Below, one piece after another: positions 17,499 through 27,200 of a stretch of 64,000 nucleotides of DNA. The stretch is from Micromonospora sp. H61 (GTDB lineage: Bacteria > Actinomycetota > Actinomycetes > Mycobacteriales > Micromonosporaceae): positions 20,693 to 84,692 of the forward strand of contig NZ_JAGPXY010000026.1 in assembly GCF_018070325.1 (NCBI RefSeq). Reading direction: 5' to 3'. The translations under genes were made by a program, and so were the position numbers. The notes below the pieces were generated by a model. It was not told the origin of the DNA, did not search any database, and saw only the letters and a program-made list of their open reading frames with translations. Position 1 is the stretch's first letter. The number at the start of each line of letters is the position of its first letter.

Positions 17499-18455
17499 TT
17501 GGCGATCACCACCGTCCCGGAGACCCCCAGGAAACCGGGCCGCCCGCCGTCGCCGTACTCGGCGAGGCCGCAGCGCACCAGCCTCGGCCGGAAGGTACGG
17601 GACAACCTCACCGGTCACGCGTTCCTGATCGGAGCGGTGCTCTGCTTCGTCGTCTTCTCCTGGTACCCGATGGTCCGCGGCATCATCATGAGCTTCCAGC
17701 GGACCCGGCGCGGCGAGACCACCTGGGTGGGCTGGGACAACTACTCCCGCATCATCGCCGACCCCAGCTTCTGGACGGCCTGGCAGAACACCTTCTACTT
17801 CACCGTCCTGGCGCTGGCCCTCGGGTACGTGGTGCCGTTCTTCGTGGCGATCCTGCTCAACGAGTTCCGCCACGCCAAGGGGTACCTGCGGATCCTGGTC
17901 TACCTGCCGGTGATGCTGCCGCCGGCCTCCGCGCTGTTCCTCTTCAAGTTCTACGCGTACGACCCGAGCGAGGCCGGGCTCTTCAACGCGATCCTCAAGG
18001 CGCTGCACCTGCCCACCTCGCAGTGGATGCAGTCACCCGAGATGACGATGCCGGCGATGGTGCTCGCATCGACCTGGATGAACATGGGCGGCGCGGTGCT
18101 GATCTACCTGGCGTCGTTGCAGAACATCCCCGGTGAGCTGTACGAGGCCGCCGAGCTCGACGGCGCCGGGATCTGGCGCCGGATCGTCCACGTGACGATC
18201 CCGCAGACCCGGTTGATCCTCGCGCTCCTGGCGATGTTGCAGATCGTCGCCACCATGCAGCTCTTCATCGAGCCACTGATCCTCGCCAACGGTGCGGGCG
18301 CGGAGGACTCGGCGACCTCGGTGGCGTACCTCATCTACCAGCACGGGTTCTTCCAGAACGACCTCAACGGCGCCGCCGCCCTGGGCGTGATCATGCTCGT
18401 GGTGCTGGCCGGCTTCTCCGCCGTGTACGTGCGGCTGACTGCGAAACAGGACTAG
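17499..18455 (+). CDS. ABC sugar importer permease, MalF type
   Basis: 318 aa from a TTG start at 17499 (LAITTVPETPRKPGRPP), chosen because CAGGAG sits 5 bp upstream. Six membrane segments (for example FLIGAVLCFVVFSWYPMV, FYFTVLALALGYVVPFFVAIL). The ATPase-docking EAA loop is LYEAAELDGAGIWRRIVHVTIP. It forms the channel with the next gene. No ATPase gene is present, so a shared MsiK-type ATPase elsewhere is inferred, as usual in actinomycetes. Confidence 0.92.
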   Translation: MAITTVPETPRKPGRPPSPYSARPQRTSLGRKVRDNLTGHAFLIGAVLCFVVFSWYPMVRGIIMSFQRTRRGETTWVGWDNYSRIIADPSFWTAWQNTFYFTVLALALGYVVPFFVAILLNEFRHAKGYLRILVYLPVMLPPASALFLFKFYAYDPSEAGLFNAILKALHLPTSQWMQSPEMTMPAMVLASTWMNMGGAVLIYLASLQNIPGELYEAAELDGAGIWRRIVHVTIPQTRLILALLAMLQIVATMQLFIEPLILANGAGAEDSATSVAYLIYQHGFFQNDLNGAAALGVIMLVVLAGFSAVYVRLTAKQD

Positions 18456-18466
18456 GACGGCGAGGA

Positions 18467-19354
18467 ATGGCACAGGATTCCGGAACCCGGACCCTCATCT
18501 CCCAATCCCAGCTCAGCCGGGGGCGCGGCCGGGTCATCTACTGGACGCTGCTGGTGGTGGTGGTGGCGGGGTTCACGCTCGTCTTCCTCGGGCCGCTCTA
18601 CTGGATGGTCACCGGCGCGCTCAAGTCCGGCCAGGAGATCGCGCAGACCCCACCGTCGCTGTTCCCGAAGGATCCGCAGCCGCAGAACTACATCGACGCG
18701 TGGAACAACCTGGCCCTCGCCAAGCTGCTCTTCAACACCTTCTACTACGCGATCGGCGCGGTGCTGTTCCAACTGGTCTTCGACACCGCCGCCGCGTACT
18801 CGCTGTCAAAGCTTCGACCGATCTTCGGCAACGTGATCCTCGCCCTGATGCTGGGGACGCTGATGATCCCGGCGATGGTCCTCATCGTTCCGCAGTACGT
18901 GACGGTGATCGACCTGCCGATCGTGCACATCAACCTGCTGGACTCACCGTTCGCGATCTGGTTGCCCCTGGTCGCCAACGCGTTCAACATCTTCCTGTTG
19001 AAGCGGTTCTTCGACTCGATCCCCGAGGAGCTGATGGCGGCAGCCCTGATGGACGGGGCGACGTCGCTGCGCACGCTCTGGTCGATCATCCTGCCGCTGT
19101 CGCGTCCCATCCTCGGCGTCGTCTCCATCTTCGCCGTGACGGCGGTCTGGAAGGACTTCCTCTGGCCGAAGCTGGTCATGCCGTCGCCCGAGACCCGGAC
19201 GGTCAGCGTCGGCATCTACGCCTTCGCGGGTGGCACGCCGATGAACGTGGTGATCGCCGCGTCGGTCATCGCCGCGATCCCGACCGTCATCATCTTCCTG
19301 ATCTTCCAGCGGAACATCATGTCCGGTCTGACCACGGGCAGCATCAAGGGATAG
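18467..19354 (+). CDS. ABC sugar importer permease, MalG type
   Basis: 295 aa, ATG at 18467, 11 bp after the first permease. Six membrane segments, starting with VIYWTLLVVVVAGFTLVFLGPLYWMV. The EAA loop is IPEELMAAALMDGATSLRTLWSIILPLSRP. The family C-terminus is seen (IFLIFQRNIMSGLTTGSIKG). Second half of the transmembrane channel. Confidence 0.93.
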   Translation: MAQDSGTRTLISQSQLSRGRGRVIYWTLLVVVVAGFTLVFLGPLYWMVTGALKSGQEIAQTPPSLFPKDPQPQNYIDAWNNLALAKLLFNTFYYAIGAVLFQLVFDTAAAYSLSKLRPIFGNVILALMLGTLMIPAMVLIVPQYVTVIDLPIVHINLLDSPFAIWLPLVANAFNIFLLKRFFDSIPEELMAAALMDGATSLRTLWSIILPLSRPILGVVSIFAVTAVWKDFLWPKLVMPSPETRTVSVGIYAFAGGTPMNVVIAASVIAAIPTVIIFLIFQRNIMSGLTTGSIKG

Positions 19355-19454
19355 CGACCACCGGTCCTCCCGCGCGGCGAACAACGACCGTTCGCCCGAC
19401 ACATAACCAGGTCCGGCGAACCCGCCGACGTACTGACGCAGAAAGCAGGTGCTC

Positions 19455-21113
19455 GTGTCCACAGCTGACAGAAGTCCGTGGTGGCGTGGAGCCGTGATCT
19501 ACCAGGTGTATCCCCGGAGCTTCGCCGACGGTAACGGCGACGGCATCGGCGACATCGCCGGCATCCGGTCCCGGCTGAACCACCTGTCCGCGCTCGGCGT
19601 CGACGCGATCTGGTTCAGCCCCTGGTACCCGTCCCCGATGGCCGACGCCGGCTACGACGTCTCCGACTACCGCGACATCGACCCGGTCTTCGGCACCCTG
19701 GCCGAGGTCGAGGCGCTGATCGCGGAGGCGCACGCGCTGGGCATCCGGACCATCGTCGACGTGGTGCCCAACCACTGCTCCGACGCCCACCCCTGGTTCC
19801 AGGCCGCGCTCGCCGGGGGCCCCGGCGCGCCAGAACGGGACCTTTTCTGGTTCCGACCCGGCCGTGGTCCCAACGGCGACGAACGACCCACCGACTGGGT
19901 CGGCGAGTTCGGCGGCGAGACCTGGACCCGCACCACCAACCCGGACGGCACCCCCGGCGACTGGTACCTGCACCTGTTCGCCCCCCAGCAGCCGGACTTC
20001 AACTGGGACCACCCCCGGGTGCGGGAGGAGTTCGAGGACATCCTGCGGTTCTGGTTCGACAGGGGCGTGGACGGCATCCGGATCGACTCGGCCGGGCTCC
20101 TGGTCAAGGACGGGACGCTGCCCGAGGTCCGCGAGGACCAGCCGCACCCGTTCCACGACCTCGACGGGGTGCACGACATCTACCGGGGCTGGCGTCGGGT
20201 CGCCGACGAGTACGCCGACCGGGCGCTGATCGGTGAGGTGTGGCTGCCGGACCGGCAGCGGTTCGCCAACTACCTGCGCCCGGACGAGCTGCACGCCGCG
20301 TTCAACTTCGACTTCCTCGGCTGCGCCTGGGACGCCGCGGCGCTGCGGGAGAGCATCGACGGGACGCTGAGCGCGCACGCGCCGGTCAACGCGCCGGCCA
20401 CCTGGGTGCTCTCGAACCACGACGTCACCCGGCACGTCACCCGCTACGGTCGCGCGGACACCCGGTTCAGCTTCGCCGCCAAACGCGAGGGCACCCCCAC
20501 CGACCTGGAGCTGGGCACCCGCCGGGCCCGCGCCGCCGCGCTGCTCTCGTTGTCGCTGCCCGGTGCGGCCTACGTCTACCAGGGCGAGGAGCTGGGCCTC
20601 TACGAGGTCGAGGACATCCCGTACGCGATGCGGCAGGACCCCATGTGGGAGCGGTCCGGCCGGATCGACCCCGGTCGGGACGGCTGCCGCGTACCGCTGC
20701 CGTGGGCCGGGGACGAGCCGCCGTTCGAGTTCAGCCCCGAGGGTGCCGCGGCGCCCTGGCTGCCGCAGCCGGCCGACTGGAAGGACCGGACAGCCAGCGC
20801 GCAGACCGGCGACTCGGCCTCGATGCTGGAGCTGTACCGGGCGGCGATCCAGGCCCGAAAGGCCGACCCTTCGCTCGGTGACGGTGAGCTGACCTGGTTG
20901 CCCGCCCCGGACGGGGTGCTGGCGTTCAGCCGCGGCGGTGGCTTCACCTGCCTGGTCAACCTGTCCGCCGCGCCGGTGCCGATGCCAGCTCAGGGGGAGT
21001 TGCTGCTGGCCAGCGGGCCGCTCGACGACGGGTTGCTGCCGTCCGACATCGCGGTCTGGCTGCGTACCGCCGAATCCACCGACGGGCCGCTCGGGGCGGA
21101 CGGCCCGGCCTGA
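19455..21113 (+). CDS. Alpha-glucosidase, glycoside hydrolase family 13
   Basis: 552 aa from GTG 19455; GTG 19449 is an alternative 2 codons longer. The (beta/alpha)8 barrel motifs are intact: VVPNHCSDAHPWF, DGIRIDSAG (nucleophile Asp211), IGEVWL (acid/base Glu261) and VLSNHDVTRH (Asp323). No signal peptide, so it hydrolyses imported oligosaccharides in the cytoplasm. The sequence is closest in pattern to oligo-1,6-/alpha-glucosidases; linkage preference cannot be read off. The gene follows the importer by 100 bp. Confidence 0.9.
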   Translation: MSTADRSPWWRGAVIYQVYPRSFADGNGDGIGDIAGIRSRLNHLSALGVDAIWFSPWYPSPMADAGYDVSDYRDIDPVFGTLAEVEALIAEAHALGIRTIVDVVPNHCSDAHPWFQAALAGGPGAPERDLFWFRPGRGPNGDERPTDWVGEFGGETWTRTTNPDGTPGDWYLHLFAPQQPDFNWDHPRVREEFEDILRFWFDRGVDGIRIDSAGLLVKDGTLPEVREDQPHPFHDLDGVHDIYRGWRRVADEYADRALIGEVWLPDRQRFANYLRPDELHAAFNFDFLGCAWDAAALRESIDGTLSAHAPVNAPATWVLSNHDVTRHVTRYGRADTRFSFAAKREGTPTDLELGTRRARAAALLSLSLPGAAYVYQGEELGLYEVEDIPYAMRQDPMWERSGRIDPGRDGCRVPLPWAGDEPPFEFSPEGAAAPWLPQPADWKDRTASAQTGDSASMLELYRAAIQARKADPSLGDGELTWLPAPDGVLAFSRGGGFTCLVNLSAAPVPMPAQGELLLASGPLDDGLLPSDIAVWLRTAESTDGPLGADGPA

Positions 21114-21250
21114 CCTGACTCCGCACGCCGTGGTGCCCGCGGGCCCGCCCCGCCCGCCACGCCACCCAAGAAGGGAGAACCGAGGGGACGCGCGACACCG
21201 CACCGACACGGGGGGATCTGGCCTGCCTGACGAAAGGGAGAGCGCAGCTC

Positions 21251-24136
21251 ATGGCCAACCACACCACCGGCACCCCGCACCACCTTCGACACCCGGCCCG
21301 GGCACTGTCGGCCGCCATCGCCGCCACCCTGCTCGCCGCCACCTCGGTCACCGTCCTCGCGGTCACCGGCACCGCGACCCCGGCCTCGGCGGCGGGGTTG
21401 TCCCCCTTCGACATCCCCAACCGGGGCGCCACCGTTCCGTTCGTCGAGCAGGAGGCGGAGGAGACCGCCCACAACGGCACGAAGATCGGCCCGGACCGGC
21501 GCTACGGCACGCTGCCGTCCGAGGCGTCCGGCCGGGAGGCGGTCACCCTCGACGCCGTCGGCGAGTACGTCGAGTTCACCCTCACCGCCCCGGCCAACGC
21601 TGTCACCTTCCGCTACAGCCTGCCGGACAGCCCGGCCGGCACCGGCCGGGACGCCGCCATCGACCTGCGGGCCAACGGGGCGCTGCTGAGGTCGGTCCCG
21701 GTGACGTCGAGGTACGGCTGGTACTACGGCGGATACCCGTTCAACAACAACCCGGGCGACACCAACCCGCACCACTTCTACGACGAGACCCGGGCGCTGT
21801 TCGGCAGCACCCAGCCGGCCGGGACGAAAATCCGGTTCCAGGTCTCCTCGACCGCGCAGTCGCCCACGTTCACCATCGACCTGGCCGACTTCGAGCTGGT
21901 CGCCCCGGCGATCACGAAGCCCTCCGGTGTGCTCGACGTGGTCACCGACTTCGGTGCCGACCCGAGCGGCGCGACCGACTCGACGGCGAAGTTCCAGGCG
22001 GCGGTCGACGCCGGCAAGGCCCAGGGCCGGGCGGTCTGGATCCCGACCGGCACCTTCACCCTCTGGGATCACGTGGTGGTCGACGGGGTGACCCTGCGCG
22101 GCGCGGGGCCCTGGTATTCGGTGCTCGGCGGCCGGCACCCCACCGAGCGACACCGGTCCGTCGGCATCTACGGCAAGTACGTCCCCGGTGGCGGCTACAC
22201 CGGCCCGGTCCGCGCCCACGAGGCGAACGGGCCCAGCCGCAACGTCACACTGCGGGACTTCGCCATCATCGGCGACATCCGCGAACGGGTCGACGACGAC
22301 CAGGTCAACGCCCTGGGCGGGGCGATGACCGACTCGGTGGTGGACAACCTCTGGCTGGAGAACACCAAGGTCGGGGCGTGGATGGACGGCCCGATGGACA
22401 ACTTCACCATCCGCAACAGCCGGATCCTGGACCAGACCGCGGACGGGGTGAACTTCCACACCGGCGTCACCAACTCGACGGTGACCAACACGTTCGTCCG
22501 CAACACCGGCGACGACGCGTTGGCGATGTGGGCGCAGAGCGTGCCGAACGTCAACAACTCCTTCACCCGCAACACCATCGGGGTGACCCTGCTGGCGAAC
22601 CACCTGGTCAGCTACGGCGGTCGGGACATCAAGATCACCGACAACGTGACTGCCGACTCGCTGACCAACGGCGGCGGCATCCACGTCGCGAACCGCTATC
22701 CCGGCGTGCAGGGCGCCACCGGAGTCCAGGGCACCTGGACGATCGCCCGGAACACGTTGATCCGTAACGGCAACTCGGACTACAACTGGAACTTCGGTGT
22801 CGGGGCGATCTGGTTCTCCGCGCTCAACGAGGCGTTCCAGAACCCCACCATCAACATCACCGACACCGACATCCTGGACAGCTCGTACGCGGCGCTGCAC
22901 TGGATCGAGGGCCAGACCAACGGGATCAACCTCAACAACGTACGGATCGACGGCGCCGGCACGTACGCGCTCCAGGTGCAGGCGAACAGCCAGGTGTCGT
23001 TCACCAACGTGCGGGCCACAAACATCGCGCAGAGCAACCCCATGCACAACTGCGTGGGCGCCGGCTTCCAGATCACCCAGGGCTCCGGCAACTCCGGCTG
23101 GTACACCCCGACCCCGTACTGCGGCCCGTGGCCGAACCCCCAGTGGGGCGGCGGACCCACCTCGCCGCCACCGACGACCCCACCGCCCACCACCCCGCCG
23201 CCCACCACCCCACCGCCCACCACCCCGCCCCCGACCAGCGGGAACCTGGCGCTGGGCCGGTCGACGACAGCGACCAGCACCAACCAGAGCTACACGGCCG
23301 CCAACGTGGTGGACGGCAACGCGTCGACGTACTGGGAGAGCGCCAACAACGCCTTCCCCCAGTCGGTCACCATCGACCTGGGCGCTTCCCGGTCGGTCGA
23401 CCGGGTGGCGCTCAAGCTGCCCAGCGGTTGGGAGCAACGCACCCAGACCCTGTCGGTGCTCGGCTCCACCGACGGCTCGTCGTACACCACACTGGCGTCG
23501 TCCGCCGGTCGGGTCTTCGCCCCCGGTACGGGCAACACGGTGTTGATCGGGCTGCCCTCCGGTGACCGCCGCTACATCCGGGTCACAGTCACCGGCAACA
23601 CCGGCTGGCCGGCCGCCCAACTCTCCGAGGTCGAGGTGTACGGCGGCACCCAGACCACCCCGCCGCCGACCACCCCGCCGCCGACCACCCCGCCGCCGAC
23701 CACCCCGCCGCCGACCAGCGGCAACCTGGCGGCCGGACGGTCGATCACCGAGACCAGCCACTCCGACGTGTACGCCGCTCCCAACGCGGTGGACGGCAAC
23801 GCGAACACCTACTGGGAGAGCGCCAACAACGCGTTCCCGCAGTCGTTGACAGTGGACCTGGGCGCCGACCGGTCGGTGTCCCGGGTCGTGCTGAAGCTCC
23901 CACCCTCGTCGGCCTGGCAGACGCGTACGCAGACGCTGGCGGTGCTCGGCTCCACGAACGGCTCGACGTTCAGCACGCTGAAGGCGTCCGCCGGCTACAG
24001 CTTCAACCCGGCCAGCGGCAACACGGTCACCGTGACCTTCACGGCGACCACCCAGCGGTACCTGCGGCTGACCGTCACCGGCAACAGCGGCTGGCCAGCC
24101 GGCCAGCTCAGCGAGTTCGAGATCTACTCCAGCTAG
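21251..24136 (+). CDS. Secreted GH87-type alpha-1,3-glucanase (mycodextranase family) with two discoidin domains
   Basis: 961 aa. Signal peptide to about Ala48, a CBM35/6-like domain (60-215, VPFVEQEAEETAHNG...GREAVTLDAVGEYVEF), a right-handed beta-helix (228-635), a Pro/Thr linker, discoidin domain 1 (663-798), a second linker, and discoidin domain 2 (824-961). Three aspartates, Asp398 (ADGVNFH) and Asp421-Asp422 (NTGDDALAMW), keep the 23-residue spacing of the catalytic Asp triad known from a Paenibacillus GH87 enzyme. It should cut alpha-1,3-glucan outside the cell. The ATG is preceded by GAAAGGGAGAGCGCAGCTC. Confidence 0.88.
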   Translation: MANHTTGTPHHLRHPARALSAAIAATLLAATSVTVLAVTGTATPASAAGLSPFDIPNRGATVPFVEQEAEETAHNGTKIGPDRRYGTLPSEASGREAVTLDAVGEYVEFTLTAPANAVTFRYSLPDSPAGTGRDAAIDLRANGALLRSVPVTSRYGWYYGGYPFNNNPGDTNPHHFYDETRALFGSTQPAGTKIRFQVSSTAQSPTFTIDLADFELVAPAITKPSGVLDVVTDFGADPSGATDSTAKFQAAVDAGKAQGRAVWIPTGTFTLWDHVVVDGVTLRGAGPWYSVLGGRHPTERHRSVGIYGKYVPGGGYTGPVRAHEANGPSRNVTLRDFAIIGDIRERVDDDQVNALGGAMTDSVVDNLWLENTKVGAWMDGPMDNFTIRNSRILDQTADGVNFHTGVTNSTVTNTFVRNTGDDALAMWAQSVPNVNNSFTRNTIGVTLLANHLVSYGGRDIKITDNVTADSLTNGGGIHVANRYPGVQGATGVQGTWTIARNTLIRNGNSDYNWNFGVGAIWFSALNEAFQNPTINITDTDILDSSYAALHWIEGQTNGINLNNVRIDGAGTYALQVQANSQVSFTNVRATNIAQSNPMHNCVGAGFQITQGSGNSGWYTPTPYCGPWPNPQWGGGPTSPPPTTPPPTTPPPTTPPPTTPPPTSGNLALGRSTTATSTNQSYTAANVVDGNASTYWESANNAFPQSVTIDLGASRSVDRVALKLPSGWEQRTQTLSVLGSTDGSSYTTLASSAGRVFAPGTGNTVLIGLPSGDRRYIRVTVTGNTGWPAAQLSEVEVYGGTQTTPPPTTPPPTTPPPTTPPPTSGNLAAGRSITETSHSDVYAAPNAVDGNANTYWESANNAFPQSLTVDLGADRSVSRVVLKLPPSSAWQTRTQTLAVLGSTNGSTFSTLKASAGYSFNPASGNTVTVTFTATTQRYLRLTVTGNSGWPAGQLSEFEIYSS
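23163..23237 (+). repeat. Tandem Pro/Thr linker repeat 1
   Basis: Near-identical 15-bp units encode PPTTP repeats joining the catalytic beta-helix to discoidin domain 1. Such linkers are flexible and often glycosylated; the DNA repeat is prone to length change. Confidence 0.85.
23653..23719 (+). repeat. Tandem Pro/Thr linker repeat 2
   Basis: Four copies of a 15-bp unit encoding PPTTP separate the two discoidin domains. The units are more uniform than in linker 1, which suggests recent expansion or correction. Confidence 0.85.
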
Positions 24137-24227
24137 CCCCCAACTGTCGCGGAACGACGGGCGTACCCCTGCACCCGTCGCCGGGCAACGCACCCACACC
24201 CACCCCCGAAAGAGGTGTAGCGACCCC

Positions 24228-27200
24228 ATGTCCAGGACCGGCACCAGACGAGGCACGCCGCCATCCGGCGCGCCCACCACCGTCCCCCGCACCGCCCGAA
24301 CCGGCCGCCGTCGGATGCTCGCCGGCGCGCTCGCCGGGATGCTCCTCGCCACCGCCCCGGTCGTCACCCCGATGGCGAGCGCGGCACCGGCGGCCGACCC
24401 GTCAGCGGCCGCCGCCCGCGTGGCAATGCTCGCCGGGCTCTCCGCCACCATGACCGCCAGCAGCCACAACCAGAACTACGTGGCGGGCAACGCCAACGAC
24501 GGCAACGCGTCGACCTACTGGGAGAGCGCCAACAACGCGTTCCCGCAGTGGATCCAGGCGGACCTGGGCGCCACCGTCAGCGTGGACCGGGTGGTGCTCA
24601 AGCTGCCACCCGCGTCGGACTGGCAGACCCGTACCCAGACGCTGTCGGTGTCGGGTTCGACAAACGGCTCGTCCTTCACCACCCTGAAGGCGTCCGCCGG
24701 CTACACCTTCAACCCGAGCAGCGGCAACACCGCGACCGTCAGCTTCACCGCCGCCAGCACCCGCTACGTACGCGTGCAGGTCACCGGCAACACCGGTTGG
24801 CCGGCCGCCCAACTGTCCGAGGTCGAGGTGTACGGCGCCACCGGCAGCACCGACACCCAGGCACCCAGCGTGCCGGGCAACCTGGCCTACACCCAGCCGG
24901 TCAGCGGGCAGATCCGGCTCGCCTGGTCGGCGTCGACCGACAACGTCGGGGTGACCGGCTACGACGTCTACGCCAACGGCGCGCTGCGTGGCAGCGTCAA
25001 CGGTTCGACGCTCACGTACACCGACAGCCAGCCGACCACTGCCACGGTGTCGTACTACGTGCGGGCCAAGGACGCGGCCGGCAACCAGTCGGCCAACAGC
25101 AACACAGTGACCCGCACCGGCACCGGCAACCCGCCGACCGGTTCCAACCTGGCGATCGGCAAGCCGATCAGCGCCTCCGGGTTCGTGCACACGTTCGTGG
25201 CCACCAACGCCAACGACAACAACGTGGCCACCTACTGGGAGGGCAACGGCAACCCGAGCACGCTGACAGTGCAGCTCGGCGCGAACGCCAGCCTCAGCCA
25301 GGTCGTCGTGAAGCTCAACCCGGACTCGGCGTGGGGCGCGCGTACCCAGAACATCGCGGTGCTCGGCCGGGACCAGGGCTCGTCGAGCTTCACCACCCTG
25401 GTCGGCGCGGCGAACTACGCCTTCAACCCGGGCAGCGGCAACACGGTGACCATCCCGGTCTCCGGCGCGGCGGCCGACGTACGGCTCTCGATCGCCTCGA
25501 ACACCGGCGCTCCGGCCGGTCAGGTGGCCGAGTTCCAGGTCTTCGGCACCCCGGCGCCGAACCCGGACCTGACCGTGACCGGCATGTCGTTCAGCCCGTC
25601 CGCACCGGTGGAGACGAGTACCATCACGCTCTCCGCGACGGTGCGTAACGCGGGCTCGGCGGCCTCCGGCGCGACCAACGTCAACTTCTACCTGGGCTCC
25701 ACCCGGGTGGGCACGGCCTCGGTCGGCGGTCTCGCGGCCGGTGCCTCGACCACTGTCAGCGCCAGCATCGGCACCCGGGACTCGGGCAGCTACCCGCTCA
25801 GCGCCAAGGTCGACGAGTCGAACACCGTCGTCGAGCAGGACGACACCAACAACAGCTACACCAACCCCAGCCCGTTGGTCGTCGCCGCGGTCGCCAGCTC
25901 CGACCTGGTCGCCTCGGCGGTCGCCTGGTCGCCGGGCAACCCGTCAGCGGGCAACACGGTGACCTTCTCCGTTTCCATCCGCAACGCCGGCAACCAGGCT
26001 TCCGCCTCCGGTGCGCACGGCATCACCCTGACCGTGCTCAACGAGTCCGGCACCGTGGTCCGTACCCTGACCGGCTCGCACTCCGGCGTGATCAACGCCG
26101 GCGCCACTGTCGGCCCGATCAGCCTGGGCACCTGGACCGCCGCGAACGGCAAGTACACCGTCCGGGTGGTGCTCGCCGTGGACGGCAACGAGCTGCCGGT
26201 GAAGCAGGCCAACAACACCAGTGACCGGCCGCTCTTCGTCGGTCGCGGCGCCAACATGCCGTACGACATGTACGAGGCCGAGGACGGCGTGATCGGCGGC
26301 GGCGGCACAGTCGTCGGACCGAACCGGGAGATCGGCGACCTGGCCGGCGAGGCGTCCGGTCGGCGCGCGGTGACCCTGAACTCGACGGGCAGCTACGTCG
26401 AGTTCACCACCCGGGCCAGCACCAACACGCTGGTCACCCGCTTCTCCATCCCGGACGCACCGGGCGGCGGTGGGATCAACTCGACGCTGAACGTCTACGT
26501 CAACGGCACGTTCCACAAGGCCATCGACCTGACGTCCCGGTACGCCTGGCTCTACGGCAACGAGGCCAGCCCGGGCAACTCGCCGAGCGCGGGCGGACCG
26601 CGGCACATCTACGACGAAGCCAACGTCATGCTCAACTCCACGGTTCCGGCCGGCAGCAAGATCCGCCTCCAGAAGGACCCGGCCAACACCACCACGTACG
26701 CGATCGACTTCATCAACACCGAGCAGGTGGCGCCGATCGCCAACCCGGACCCGGCCCGCTACACCACGCCGACCGGCTTCACCCACCAGGACGTGCAGAA
26801 CGCCCTGGACCGGGTGCGGATGGACACCACCGGCAACCTGGTCGGGGTGTACCTGCCGGCCGGTAACTACTCCACCTCGTCGAAGTTCCAGGTGTACGGC
26901 AAGGCGGTCCAGGTGACCGGCGCCGGCCCCTGGTACACCCGGTTCAACGCTCCGTCGGGCCAGGACAACACCGACATCGGCTTCCGGGCGGAGAACTCGG
27001 CGGCGAACTCTTCCTTCAAGAACTTCGCCTACTTCGGCAACTACACCTCGCGGATCGACGGTCCGGGCAAGGTGTTCGACTTCGCCAACGTGTCGAACAT
27101 CGTGATCGACAACATCTGGAACGAGCACATGGTGTGCCTCTACTGGGGCGCGAACACCGACTACATGACGATCAAGAACTCCCGGATCCGGAACATGTTC

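Noticed and set aside
20990..24469. A 1159-codon open frame on the minus strand
   Set aside because: Antisense to the alpha-glucosidase end and the first glucanase; the Val/Gly/Arg-rich composition and repeats mirror the Pro/Thr linkers.
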